From a virus, in the IMG/VR virus record IMGVR_UViG_3300042866_001626, positions 1-21,444 of that record: a stretch of DNA of 21,444 nucleotides. One strand, given 5' to 3'. Of the stretch, positions 7,935-13,365 are shown piece after piece (positions within the stretch are counted from its first letter, which is position 1; each line of letters starts with the position of its first letter). The notes beneath the pieces are model-generated. The model searched no databases. It was not told where the DNA came from and saw only the letters and a list, made by a program, of their open reading frames with translations. The position numbers and the translations under genes are program-made.

Positions 7935-7942
7935 GGTTGCTT

Positions 7943-8320
7943 ATGGATAACACTAACAAAATCAAAGACAACGCAGAAAAATTACTTGCTGGAGTAAGGC
8001 AAACTGTCATGGTTACGAATATGTCTTTAGCCGCCGCGCTGGAGACCCCGTTCATGGCTACCTACGAAAATGATGACGGCATTCTCGTCATGGCACTGAG
8101 AGCTAACAACACAGCTATTCTTGCGGCAACTGGCAATAACAGTAATACTGTCATCAAGGCAGATATTATCATAACAAACGAAGGTATCGGTGAACGCCGC
8201 TCCATCTTCCAGTGCGAGACAGAAGAAGATGCCAGTCAAATCTGGGACTTACTCAACGACAAAATGTATGAGTGGTCGAAGGGTGAAGTTGAGCAGGTTG
8301 AAATGGACTGGTTATCGTAA
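7943..8320 (+). CDS. Hypothetical protein, first gene of the rightward operon
   Basis: A 125-aa acidic protein. The start at 7943 (MDNTNKIKDNAEK) is chosen because an upstream in-frame ATG lies inside the -10 region. The N-terminus is helical, the middle is beta-rich (GILVMALRANNTAILAATG, then VIKADIIITNEG) and the end is acidic and helical (ASQIWDLLNDKMYEW). No known motif is seen. As the gene opposite the HTH regulator it occupies the place of a Cro-like or anti-repressor gene, but it shows no helix-turn-helix. Its stop codon lies within dispersed operator site 3. Confidence 0.75.
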   Translation: MDNTNKIKDNAEKLLAGVRQTVMVTNMSLAAALETPFMATYENDDGILVMALRANNTAILAATGNNSNTVIKADIIITNEGIGERRSIFQCETEEDASQIWDLLNDKMYEWSKGEVEQVEMDWLS

Positions 8321-8327
8321 CCGATAA
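8312..8327. promoter_or_regulatory. Dispersed operator site 3: TTATCGTAACCGATAA
   Basis: An exact match to TTATCG-N4-CGATAA. It contains the stop codon of the 125-aa gene and lies nine bases upstream of the -35 box of the replication-operon promoter at 8337, the best placed of all copies to regulate transcription. Confidence 0.75.
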
Positions 8328-8336
8328 AAAAGATGC

Positions 8337-8365
8337 TTGACATCGAACACAACCTATAGTAGTTT
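8337..8365 (+). promoter_or_regulatory. Promoter of the replication operon
   Basis: TTGACA (8337-8342), 17 bases, TAGTTT (8360-8365). The -10 is weak (three of six consensus bases), but the -35 is perfect and a structured leader follows directly. Confidence 0.6.
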
Positions 8366-8370
8366 TCTCT

Positions 8371-8406
8371 TGTGCGAGAAATTGCACATCCGGGGTGAAG
8401 GCCGGA
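8371..8406 (+). ncRNA. Two tandem hairpins at the 5' end of the leader
   Basis: TGTGC...GCACA (8371-8388) and TCCGG...CCGGA (8389-8406) abut each other and begin at about the expected transcription start. They could protect the 5' end or form part of a regulatory leader. No known riboswitch class was recognised. Confidence 0.4.
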
Positions 8407-8440
8407 TTCAAGATAGAAATTAAATTAACAAACAAACTAT

Positions 8441-8521
8441 ATGATCCCTTGTGGTGGTAATCCACCTTCATGCGTCAGTTGCCGCTTTCTATCGCCACTA
8501 CAAGGGGTCGCCTTTTTCTAA
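8441..8521 (+). CDS. 26-residue leader peptide / upstream ORF
   Basis: ATG at 8441, stop at 8519-8521, one base before the next ATG at 8523. The peptide begins MIPCGGNPPSCVSC, with cysteines spaced C-x6-C-x2-C, and ends GVAFF. There is no evident Shine-Dalgarno. Its coding sequence also forms both arms of a terminator-like hairpin, so translation of it would interfere with that hairpin. It could instead be a tiny zinc-binding protein or be untranslated. Confidence 0.4.
   Translation: MIPCGGNPPSCVSCRFLSPLQGVAFF
8443..8518 (+). terminator. Attenuator-like terminator hairpin with competing inner hairpin
   Basis: GATCCCTTGTGGTGG (8443-8457) pairs over 15 positions, with two G-U pairs, to CCACTACAAGGGGTC (8495-8509), followed by GCCTTTTTCT. 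The same GGTGG can instead pair locally with CCACC (8453-8466). It lies between the promoter and the winged-helix gene, so it could gate read-through into the replication genes. Confidence 0.6.
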
Positions 8522-8522
8522 A

Positions 8523-8837
8523 ATGAAAAAATATGACGATTGTCCAATACGGGCAAAAAACGGGATAATGATTAAACGCAAAATATATCGCATTGATGGA
8601 TTAACTCCGCTGCAACGAGAATTATTAGCATACATTGAAAATTGGGATCGCGGATGTGTAAATGATAAAGACTATTTGGCCTTTTCTTTTGGTGTATCAA
8701 AAAAAAGTATAAACTCCGCATTAGATTGCTTGGCAGCAAGAGATCTTATTTATGCTCAAAAAAATCGTGATGAAGTAAAAATATTCTGCAACATCAATTA
8801 TATTAATGATGTTTATGGGGAGGGCATCGAATTATGA
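8523..8837 (+). CDS. Winged-helix DNA-binding protein, replication operon
   Basis: A 104-aa protein. Residues about 25-95 look like a winged helix: LTPLQRELLAYIENW (helix 1), NDKDYLAFSFGVSKKSINSAL (helices 2-3, recognition) and RDLIYAQKNRDEVKIF (wing). A longer in-frame start at 8451 (GTG) is rejected because it would read through the terminator hairpin. Its stop overlaps the next ATG as ATGA, and the leader peptide stop is one base before its start. G+C is about a third, lower than the next genes. It may be a regulator or a partner of the initiator; the family is not identified. Confidence 0.7.
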   Translation: MKKYDDCPIRAKNGIMIKRKIYRIDGLTPLQRELLAYIENWDRGCVNDKDYLAFSFGVSKKSINSALDCLAARDLIYAQKNRDEVKIFCNINYINDVYGEGIEL

Positions 8838-9562
8838 GCGAGAAGAACGAACGGGTTTTTCGCGGAGTTTGGGTTCCCGTAGAAATATGGGAATCTCAAT
8901 CATTGTCATGGATGGAGAAATGCTTGTGGGCAGAAATCAGTTCTCTTGGGACTGAAGAGAAACCATGCTTTGCAAGTAATGGTTATCTTGCAAGAATGTT
9001 TCACAGCACAGAATCAAGCATCTCAAACATGATTTCAAAATTGAGGTCATTGAAGATGATTAAACAGATTTCTTACGATGGCAGAAGTAGGAAAATTCTT
9101 GCTGTCTTGCCAAGCGGGACTTCATCTACAAGTGAAGTCAGAGTTCACCCACAGGTGAAGTCTGACTCAACCCACAGGTGCAATCAGAGTCAACCTGCTG
9201 GTGAACTCAGACTCAACCCACAGGTGAACATAGATACTAAGGGAGATAATAAAAGAGATACTACAGGAGAATTAACTCTTAATCTCTTAACTTTTCAGCA
9301 ACGAGCAAACCGACTTCTCGGAAGACGCGATACTACAAACTGGACACCAAAAGAAATTAAGGCAGCTAAACCAAACCTCGATACCTGTGAAGAAGACTGG
9401 AAGTTACTCGAAAACTTCTATTCCAAACGAAACGAAAAAGACGTTTACACTCGCCGCTCAATGGAAACCCTCCTTAACAACTGGGCTGGAGAGATAGACA
9501 AAGCTCGCGCCCACAAAGAAAGTGAGAGTCAAATGGGTTTCTTTAACAACAATTCATTCTAA
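8834..9562 (+). CDS. Replication initiator-like protein with N-terminal winged helix; gene carries the origin iterons
   Basis: A 242-aa protein. Residues about 8-95 form an HTH_36-like winged helix: FRGVWVPVEIW, MEKCLWAEISSL, CFASNGYLARMF, ESSISNMISKLRSLKMI and ISYDGRSRKI. Residues 100-130 are a low-complexity linker encoded by four tandem 23-bp repeats, and because 23 is not a multiple of three each repeat is read in a different frame. A C-terminal domain (about 145-230) holds a TPKEIKAAK...EEDWKLLENFYSKRN helical region, probably for helicase contact. This is the organisation of lambda O and P22 gene 18, where the origin lies inside the initiator gene and the helicase-related gene follows. 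The stop overlaps the start of the DnaB-like gene. Confidence 0.8.
   Translation: MSEKNERVFRGVWVPVEIWESQSLSWMEKCLWAEISSLGTEEKPCFASNGYLARMFHSTESSISNMISKLRSLKMIKQISYDGRSRKILAVLPSGTSSTSEVRVHPQVKSDSTHRCNQSQPAGELRLNPQVNIDTKGDNKRDTTGELTLNLLTFQQRANRLLGRRDTTNWTPKEIKAAKPNLDTCEEDWKLLENFYSKRNEKDVYTRRSMETLLNNWAGEIDKARAHKESESQMGFFNNNSF
9132..9223. repeat. Four tandem 23-bp iterons (probable replication origin)
   Basis: Units at 9132-9154, 9155-9177, 9178-9200 and 9201-9223 abut exactly. Each begins GTG; three begin GTGAA and end CCCACAG, and the third is the most diverged (GTGCA...CTGCTG). Units 2 and 4 share GACTCAACCCACAG. A degenerate GTGAACATAGA follows. Iterons in this position bind the initiator encoded by the same gene in lambdoid phages. 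Confidence 0.85.
9224..9300. other. AT-rich segment beside iterons (candidate DNA unwinding element)
   Basis: About 31% G+C over 77 bases immediately after the fourth iteron. Lambda ori has the same order: iterons, then an AT-rich tract that melts first. Here the tract is still coding within the initiator. Confidence 0.55.
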
Positions 9563-10794
9563 TGAAAAAAGTCCCAATAGCACGAAAGAGTGAAGTGGCA
9601 GCGTTGTCACTCATCGCAATCGACAGAAACATCCTTTCCCAACAAACATGGGATAGCGATTATTTCGCCATACCAGCCAACAGAATCGTTTTTAATGCGC
9701 TCCAAGGGGTTCACCAGCGGACAGGTTCTTGCTGCCCGTTTTCTGCCATAGCAGAGCTTGAGGCAACTGGTCAGTTGGAAGCAGCGGGTGGCGAGGATGC
9801 GATTCACGAAATGTTCGCTACGATGAAGGTAGCTTCTGGAAAGGTTTGCCAAGATATGGCAGATGACTACCGGAAGCATCTTCACCGCACGAAGGCATAC
9901 CGCGATGTTCTGATCCTCATGGAGAAGGAAGAGCCAAACCTACGGACAGGCAAAGCAAATCTGAAGGAATTATCGGAAACGATAATGAAGTGTGCCGAGG
10001 ATCGCACATCAAAAGTGAAACCAGTCAAAGACCTCATCATCGAAATCATTGATGAGATGGAAGGAAAAGCAGTAAAAGATTTTTACCCTACTGGACTCCT
10101 CAAAGTAGATCGTGCGCTCAAAGGTGGAATGCACAAAGGCGAGATGATGACAGTAGCATCAGAGACAGGTGGAGGAAAATCAATCTATCTTGTGCAAGCG
10201 GCACTCGCAAATCTACTGGAAGGAAAGTCAGTTCTGTTCTTCAGCCTCGAAATGAAAGCGAAGGACATCCTAACTCGCATGGCTTGCAACATCGCTGGTT
10301 ATCCGATTAGAGAACCGGAGGATTACAAGACCGCAAACAAAGACGAACTCGCCAAAATCAGTGGCGCATTGTTAAAATTACACCAGTTACCCCTTGAAAT
10401 CGTGGATGGAATAGCCGAAATTGACGAGATAGAGTGCCATATAAATCGGTATACGGGGGAAAATCGGGCAGATATTATCGTGGTAGATTACCTCCAAATC
10501 ATCGCATTTGATGGTGCAGAAGGCAGAGAAAGCCAGATTTCTGAGATAGCAAGACGCTTAAAGGTAGCTGCGCTCAAGAATAACTCGATTATGCTGACTG
10601 CTTCCCAGCTTAACGACGAAGGAAGACTACGCGAATCACGGGCAATAGGGATGCACTCTGACCAAGTTGTGTATATCGAACACAAGGGAGACAAGAGCAG
10701 GTTGACAATCAAGAAGAACCGCCGTGGTCAGAGGAACTATTCTACGGAAATCATCATGCGCGGTGACATCTCAAGACTTGAGGAGGTTTACTAA
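9562..10794 (+). CDS. dnaB: DnaB-family replicative helicase
   Basis: A 410-aa hexameric 5'-3' helicase of the RecA-fold DnaB family. The N-terminal helical domain covers about 1-120, with a linker helix to about 175. The motor shows Walker A SETGGGKS (200-207), a FFSLEM strand-helix (226-231), Walker B IIVVDYLQI with D309, the TASQLND sensor (347-352) and the KKNRRGQ arginine-finger loop (384-390). It is slightly shorter than cellular DnaB (about 470), as is usual for phage versions. It directly follows the iteron-bearing initiator, matching the P22 12 arrangement in which the phage brings its own helicase. A dispersed operator site lies inside at 9970. The stop shares a base with the next ATG. 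Confidence 0.92.
   Translation: MKKVPIARKSEVAALSLIAIDRNILSQQTWDSDYFAIPANRIVFNALQGVHQRTGSCCPFSAIAELEATGQLEAAGGEDAIHEMFATMKVASGKVCQDMADDYRKHLHRTKAYRDVLILMEKEEPNLRTGKANLKELSETIMKCAEDRTSKVKPVKDLIIEIIDEMEGKAVKDFYPTGLLKVDRALKGGMHKGEMMTVASETGGGKSIYLVQAALANLLEGKSVLFFSLEMKAKDILTRMACNIAGYPIREPEDYKTANKDELAKISGALLKLHQLPLEIVDGIAEIDEIECHINRYTGENRADIIVVDYLQIIAFDGAEGRESQISEIARRLKVAALKNNSIMLTASQLNDEGRLRESRAIGMHSDQVVYIEHKGDKSRLTIKKNRRGQRNYSTEIIMRGDISRLEEVY
9970..9985. promoter_or_regulatory. Dispersed operator site 4 inside the helicase gene: TTATCGGAAACGATAA
   Basis: Identical over 16 bases to the site in terL, but read here as L-S-E-T-I rather than F-I-G-N-D. The difference in frame argues for selection on the DNA itself. 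Confidence 0.7.
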
Positions 10795-10988
10795 TGACAA
10801 TCGACCAAGCATACGGAAAAGCGTTGAAGTATCTGGAGGCGGCAAACGCAATCTGGGAAGCTCAAGATAAAGAAAGGTATTGCATAGCAGAGAACTACCA
10901 CAACGAAGGACTCAAGATAATGAACCAATATTTTTCTGAAACAAAAGTATTGACAGAACCACAAGATGTAGATAGTATGCTGCCATGA
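10794..10988 (+). CDS. Small hypothetical helical protein after the helicase
   Basis: A 64-aa acidic, helical protein (QAYGKALKYLEAANAIWEAQDKER in short), possibly a two-helix hairpin resembling a TPR-like pair. Its first base is the last base of the helicase stop, and its stop overlaps the following ATG. The last 40 bases double as the promoter for the next gene. The family is not recognised. Confidence 0.7.
   Translation: MTIDQAYGKALKYLEAANAIWEAQDKERYCIAENYHNEGLKIMNQYFSETKVLTEPQDVDSMLP
10950..10978 (+). promoter_or_regulatory. Internal promoter with near-leaderless start
   Basis: TTGACA (10950-10955), 17 bases, TAGTAT (10973-10978), then six bases to the ATG at 10985. Initiation at the usual distance would fall on or beside the start codon. 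It lies inside the end of the 64-aa gene and would give the small-gene run its own transcript. Confidence 0.7.
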
Positions 10989-11350
10989 GTGACACACCAG
11001 AGACGGACAAACTTATATCGGATTGGTATTGCAACTTAACAGGCTTGCCTAATTTTGTAGACATTGCTCGCAAACTTGAACGCGAGCGAGGCGAAGCAAA
11101 TACTAAACTGCAAGAAGTTAGTAGTAAATTAGCAGAGGCTTTGCGCGAACGCGACGAGGCACGAGAGCATTGGGGAAATGAATCCATGAATGCCGCCCAA
11201 TTTTTTGGCGAAAAAACCAAGGCAATAGCCGAGCGAGACGAGGCGAGGGAGCAACTACGCATTGCGGTTGGGTTACTTTCAACGAACCCGCAGTTTGCAA
11301 ACAAGCATCCAGAAGATGTATTGGCTTTTGTAAAGGAGGGCGCGAAATGA
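10985..11350 (+). CDS. Coiled-coil hypothetical protein of the MSDTPETD type
   Basis: A 121-aa protein. It opens MSDTPETD, followed by a short folded part (LISDWYCNLTGLPNF) and then a long Arg/Glu-rich coiled coil (ARKLERERGEANTKL, RERDEAREHW, ERDEAREQLR). It ends VKEGAK. This start and coiled-coil plan recur in small phage proteins, but I know of no assigned function. The first 23 bases are nearly identical to those of the gene at 11556, indicating duplication. It has no Shine-Dalgarno but has a promoter placed for leaderless initiation. Confidence 0.75.
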   Translation: MSDTPETDKLISDWYCNLTGLPNFVDIARKLERERGEANTKLQEVSSKLAEALRERDEAREHWGNESMNAAQFFGEKTKAIAERDEAREQLRIAVGLLSTNPQFANKHPEDVLAFVKEGAK

Positions 11351-11351
11351 G
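11333..11351 (+). repeat. Direct repeat copy 1, AAGGAGGGCGCGAAATGAG
   Basis: A 19-base sequence (starting within AAAGGAGGG) comprising a strong Shine-Dalgarno, a short spacer and the overlapping stop/start ATGA. It is repeated exactly at 11542-11560, so it is a portable translation-initiation junction between two adjacent genes. Confidence 0.8.
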
Positions 11352-11559
11352 ATTTGGATATAATAAACAAACGGATCAACGGGATCAAGGCCGAGCGCAA
11401 GATTTACGAACTCAAACCGACTACTACCATCTGCACAGTGACCAACACCTTTTTAACGCTTTGCGGTTCGCTCAAGGATGCTCCGGTTCTGAAGCTCGCG
11501 TCCGTGCCGATATGATACGCGAAGAAATTCAGCGTCGCATTAAGGAGGGCGCGAAATGA
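11347..11559 (+). CDS. Small hypothetical protein, 70 aa
   Basis: The start at 11347 overlaps the previous stop as ATGA and has a strong AAGGAGG Shine-Dalgarno eight bases away. The N-terminal half is polar (NKQTDQRDQGRAQDLRTQTD), and the C-terminal half is helical and basic (EARVRADMIREEIQRRI), ending KEGAK like its upstream neighbour. The family is not recognised. The shared ends suggest that this gene lies inside a duplicated segment. Confidence 0.65.
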   Translation: MRFGYNKQTDQRDQGRAQDLRTQTDYYHLHSDQHLFNALRFAQGCSGSEARVRADMIREEIQRRIKEGAK

Positions 11560-11560
11560 G
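11542..11560 (+). repeat. Direct repeat copy 2, AAGGAGGGCGCGAAATGAG
   Basis: Exact copy of the junction at 11333-11351, here leading into a second MSDTPETD gene. Together with the shared gene starts it marks a duplication by slippage or unequal exchange. Confidence 0.8.
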
Positions 11561-11771
11561 TGATACACCAGAGACGGATGCGGAATGGGAAGAGTTATGT
11601 TCCAATTTCAGTCGGTATCGCATCGCGGAGAAAATGAAGACATATTGCCAAGAGAAGGAACGCGAGCGCGATGAGGCGAGAAGGGAGCGCGATGCGTGGG
11701 AGAAAGTTGCTATTCTCAACGCAGAAAAACTTGGATGCTTGCTGTTTGGCAAAGTGGAGGTCGCGGAATGA
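11556..11771 (+). CDS. Second MSDTPETD-type coiled-coil protein, 71 aa
   Basis: It opens MSDTPETDAEWEEL and carries a short coiled coil rich in Glu/Arg (EKERERDEARRERDAWEKV). The first 23 bases differ from those of the gene at 10985 at only one or two positions, while the rest is diverged and shorter, so it looks like a shortened paralogue. It has a strong Shine-Dalgarno, and its stop overlaps the nuclease start. Confidence 0.7.
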   Translation: MSDTPETDAEWEELCSNFSRYRIAEKMKTYCQEKERERDEARRERDAWEKVAILNAEKLGCLLFGKVEVAE

Positions 11772-12097
11772 TAAACTCAAGAGCTAAAGGAGCAAGAGCA
11801 GAACGTCAGTGGCGAGATGAACTACGCGCCCAAGGATTCACTGCTAAACGTGGACAGCAATTCGCGGGCGGTCAAGACTCACCAGATGTGATCTGCGAAG
11901 AACTGAAAGGTAAACTCCACTTTGAGGTGAAGCACGTTCAGAACTTGAATTTAGATAAGGCTTGCGAGCAGGCCGAGCGGGATGCTAAAGGCATTGCGTG
12001 GGCAGTGGCTCATAAAAAGAATAATAAGAACTGGAAGGTAACAATTCCTGCCGACACGTTCTTCAAACTACTTAGGGATGGGATGGAATCATTATGA
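11768..12097 (+). CDS. PD-(D/E)XK nuclease, Holliday-junction-resolvase-like
   Basis: A 109-aa protein. The start at 11768 (MINSRAKGARAERQW) overlaps the previous stop; an upstream in-frame ATG would lie in the coiled-coil gene and is rejected. The fold's active site is visible: E12 in the first helix, S-P-D-V at 38-41 (D40), then the strand F-E-V-K at 52-55 (E53, K55), followed by a QAERDAK helix. The KGARAER and RGQQFAGG motifs are typical of small phage and archaeal-type resolvase-like nucleases. The likely role is cutting branched or recombining phage DNA during replication and before packaging. Confidence 0.8.
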   Translation: MINSRAKGARAERQWRDELRAQGFTAKRGQQFAGGQDSPDVICEELKGKLHFEVKHVQNLNLDKACEQAERDAKGIAWAVAHKKNNKNWKVTIPADTFFKLLRDGMESL

Positions 12098-12282
12098 AAA
12101 AACCAACAACAAAAGCAGGTAAGGCCGCGAAAGTGGCTAAAGTCATGGGCGAATACAAGCGTGGAACTCTCCATGCTGGCGTGAACCCTAAAGGCCCAAA
12201 GAAAGCACCACTTGCTAAGAGCCGCAAACAGGCAGTAGCGATTGCACTTTCACAAGCTGGAATGTCCAAAAAGAAAAAATGA
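12094..12282 (+). CDS. Small lysine-rich phage protein (DUF6496-like)
   Basis: A 62-aa, very basic protein: KVAKVMGEYKRGTLHAG in the middle, then KSRKQAVAIALSQAGMSKKKK at the end (shown here as its recognisable core SRKQAVAIALSQAG). This K-V-M-x-E-[FY]-K-x-G-x-L-x-[HS]...SRKQA[IV]AIALS pattern matches the widespread small protein family I know as DUF6496; the number is from memory. The function is unknown; DNA binding is plausible from charge. Overlapping starts and stops join it to both neighbours. Confidence 0.78.
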   Translation: MKKPTTKAGKAAKVAKVMGEYKRGTLHAGVNPKGPKKAPLAKSRKQAVAIALSQAGMSKKKK

Positions 12283-12425
12283 AAACTGGACTCTACGCTA
12301 ACATCAACGCTAAACGCAAACGCATCGCCGCTGGTAGTGGTGAGAAGATGCGGAAGGTTGGAAGCAAAGGCGCACCAACTGCGAAGGCATTCAAACAATC
12401 AGCTAAAACTGCAAAGAAAAAATGA
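12279..12425 (+). CDS. Tiny basic phage protein, 48 aa (GLYANINAKRKRI type)
   Basis: It begins MKTGLYANINAKRKRIAAG, followed by SGEKMRKVGSKGAPT and KAFKQSAKTAKKK. The G-L-Y-A-N-I-x-A-K-R-x-R-I and GSGEKMR-x-x-GSKGAPT signatures are familiar from many unrelated phages, so this is almost certainly a real gene although very short. The function is unknown; charge and lack of acidic residues suggest nucleic-acid binding. ATGA overlaps join it to the preceding gene and to the following Cys-containing one. Confidence 0.75.
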   Translation: MKTGLYANINAKRKRIAAGSGEKMRKVGSKGAPTAKAFKQSAKTAKKK

Positions 12426-12544
12426 AAAAAGAAAATGGTAAAAAATGTTGTGGCATGAAAAAGGGTTGCAACAAGAAGATGCACGAAAAGATAGAATCAA
12501 AAGCCATGAAGAAAATGGAGCGCAAACGTGGTGGAAAATCCTAA
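12422..12544 (+). CDS. Tiny Cys/Lys-rich peptide, 40 aa
   Basis: It starts ATGA-overlapped with the previous stop and encodes a Lys-, Met- and Cys-rich peptide: KKCCGMKKGCNKKMHEK in the first half, then a basic helix. Three cysteines and a His could bind one metal ion. It is supported mainly by the perfect overlap pattern. The next gene begins inside it (GTG at 12528). Confidence 0.55.
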   Translation: MKKENGKKCCGMKKGCNKKMHEKIESKAMKKMERKRGGKS

Positions 12545-12710
12545 ATTCTCAGTTGGGGATAACGTGTCCAAAGTTGGAGGTGACTATAGATTTGATGGTG
12601 TAGTTAGGTCTGTATTCACTAAAGACTCTGGAGTTATCCGGTTAGTAGTTGAAGATGATCGTGGAATTCTACACATTTATTCAGAAAAAAACTTAGAGAA
12701 AAAATCATAA
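12528..12710 (+). CDS. Small beta-barrel (SH3/KOW-like) phage protein
   Basis: A 60-aa protein beginning at GTG 12528 or the adjacent GTG 12531. It reads FSVGDNVSKVGGDYRFDG, VVRSVFTKDSG, IRLVVEDDRGILHIYSEKNL, a run of short beta strands with the V-G-D-x-V-x-K-x-x-G-D-Y-x-F-x-G and V-V-E-D-x-x-G-x-L-x-I patterns seen in many small phage and bacterial proteins. The exact function is unknown. Its stop shares a base with the next ATG. Confidence 0.72.
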   Translation: MVENPKFSVGDNVSKVGGDYRFDGVVRSVFTKDSGVIRLVVEDDRGILHIYSEKNLEKKS

Positions 12711-12946
12711 TGGAAAAGCGATTTACAAAAGTAGTTAAGAATCCAAAGACTGGCAGGACTAAGACTGTGAAGTATGGTCAGAAAGGTGCTACGATTAGTC
12801 CGGGGACTCCGAAGGGGTCAAGTTATTGTGCGCGAAGTTACGGGATTAAAAAACGTTTATCAAAAGAACAGCAGAACAATCCCAATACAGCAAACAACTT
12901 AAGTAGGAAAAAATGGAAATGCGTCGGGAAGGTTAGTAAGAAATAA
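12710..12946 (+). CDS. Small basic phage protein with YCARS and NNLSRKKWKC motifs (DUF6321-like)
   Basis: A 78-aa protein: an FTKVVKNPKTGRTKTVKYGQ start, a PGTPKGSSYCARSYGI core and the C-terminal NNLSRKKWKC. These three blocks in this order match a conserved small phage family I recall as DUF6321 (number from memory). It has two Cys, no His cluster and a strongly basic charge. Its function is unknown. The family is usually found, as here, among other tiny basic phage proteins. Confidence 0.78.
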   Translation: MEKRFTKVVKNPKTGRTKTVKYGQKGATISPGTPKGSSYCARSYGIKKRLSKEQQNNPNTANNLSRKKWKCVGKVSKK

Positions 12947-13111
12947 ATGAAAATCAACGGGAAAAGCACAGAACGCAATGTTGATCTGAATGATGGTCGA
13001 GTAGGATGGAAGTATCCACTCAACTCCAAACAGATCAGCAAAGCCTGTGAAGACTTCTTCAAGAAGCGCGGAATGAAACGATACACGATTACTGGTCAGG
13101 AAAAGAAATGA
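12947..13111 (+). CDS. Small hypothetical protein, 54 aa
   Basis: It starts directly after the previous stop (no gap), and its TGA overlaps the next ATG. It has a mixed beta/alpha look: RNVDLNDGRVGWKYPL, then SKQISKACEDFFKKRGMKRYTI. It is basic and soluble, and the family is not recognised. The abutting start and stop strongly support it as a gene despite its size. Confidence 0.65.
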   Translation: MKINGKSTERNVDLNDGRVGWKYPLNSKQISKACEDFFKKRGMKRYTITGQEKK

Positions 13112-13365
13112 ATTGCCCGAATTGCAGTAAGGAAACAATAGTCAAAGACAGTAGGAAGAAAGACAACTCAGTAATACGAAGAAGACTCTGCGATTGTGGA
13201 GAGAAGTTCACTACCAAAGAAGTAATCGTTGAACTCAAACGAGGAAATTACGAAAGAAAACCTATTCAACCAATAGCAATGAGCCAATCTGCTAATGGTA
13301 ACTGGACAATAACAATAGATGATAACACGCCCGAATGGGCAAGAAAGATGCTGCTTAACCTATGA
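13108..13365 (+). CDS. NrdR/Ogr-like zinc-ribbon protein
   Basis: An 85-aa protein. The N-terminal half is a zinc ribbon: MNCPNCSKETIVKDSR (C3, C6), then RRRLCDCGEKFTTKE (C28, C30), the same shape as the N-terminal domain of NrdR (CPxC...DSR...VxRRRxCxxCxxxFTTxE). The ATP-cone domain of true NrdR is absent, so a ribonucleotide-reductase repressor role is not supported. Small phage zinc-ribbon proteins of this type are probably DNA-binding regulators. The C-terminal half (WTITIDDNTPEWARKMLL) is of unknown function. Confidence 0.75.
   Translation: MNCPNCSKETIVKDSRKKDNSVIRRRLCDCGEKFTTKEVIVELKRGNYERKPIQPIAMSQSANGNWTITIDDNTPEWARKMLLNL

Noticed and set aside
9132-9223. CRISPR array interpretation of the 23-bp repeats
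   Set aside because: The repeats abut without spacers and lie inside a coding gene; they are iterons, not CRISPR.
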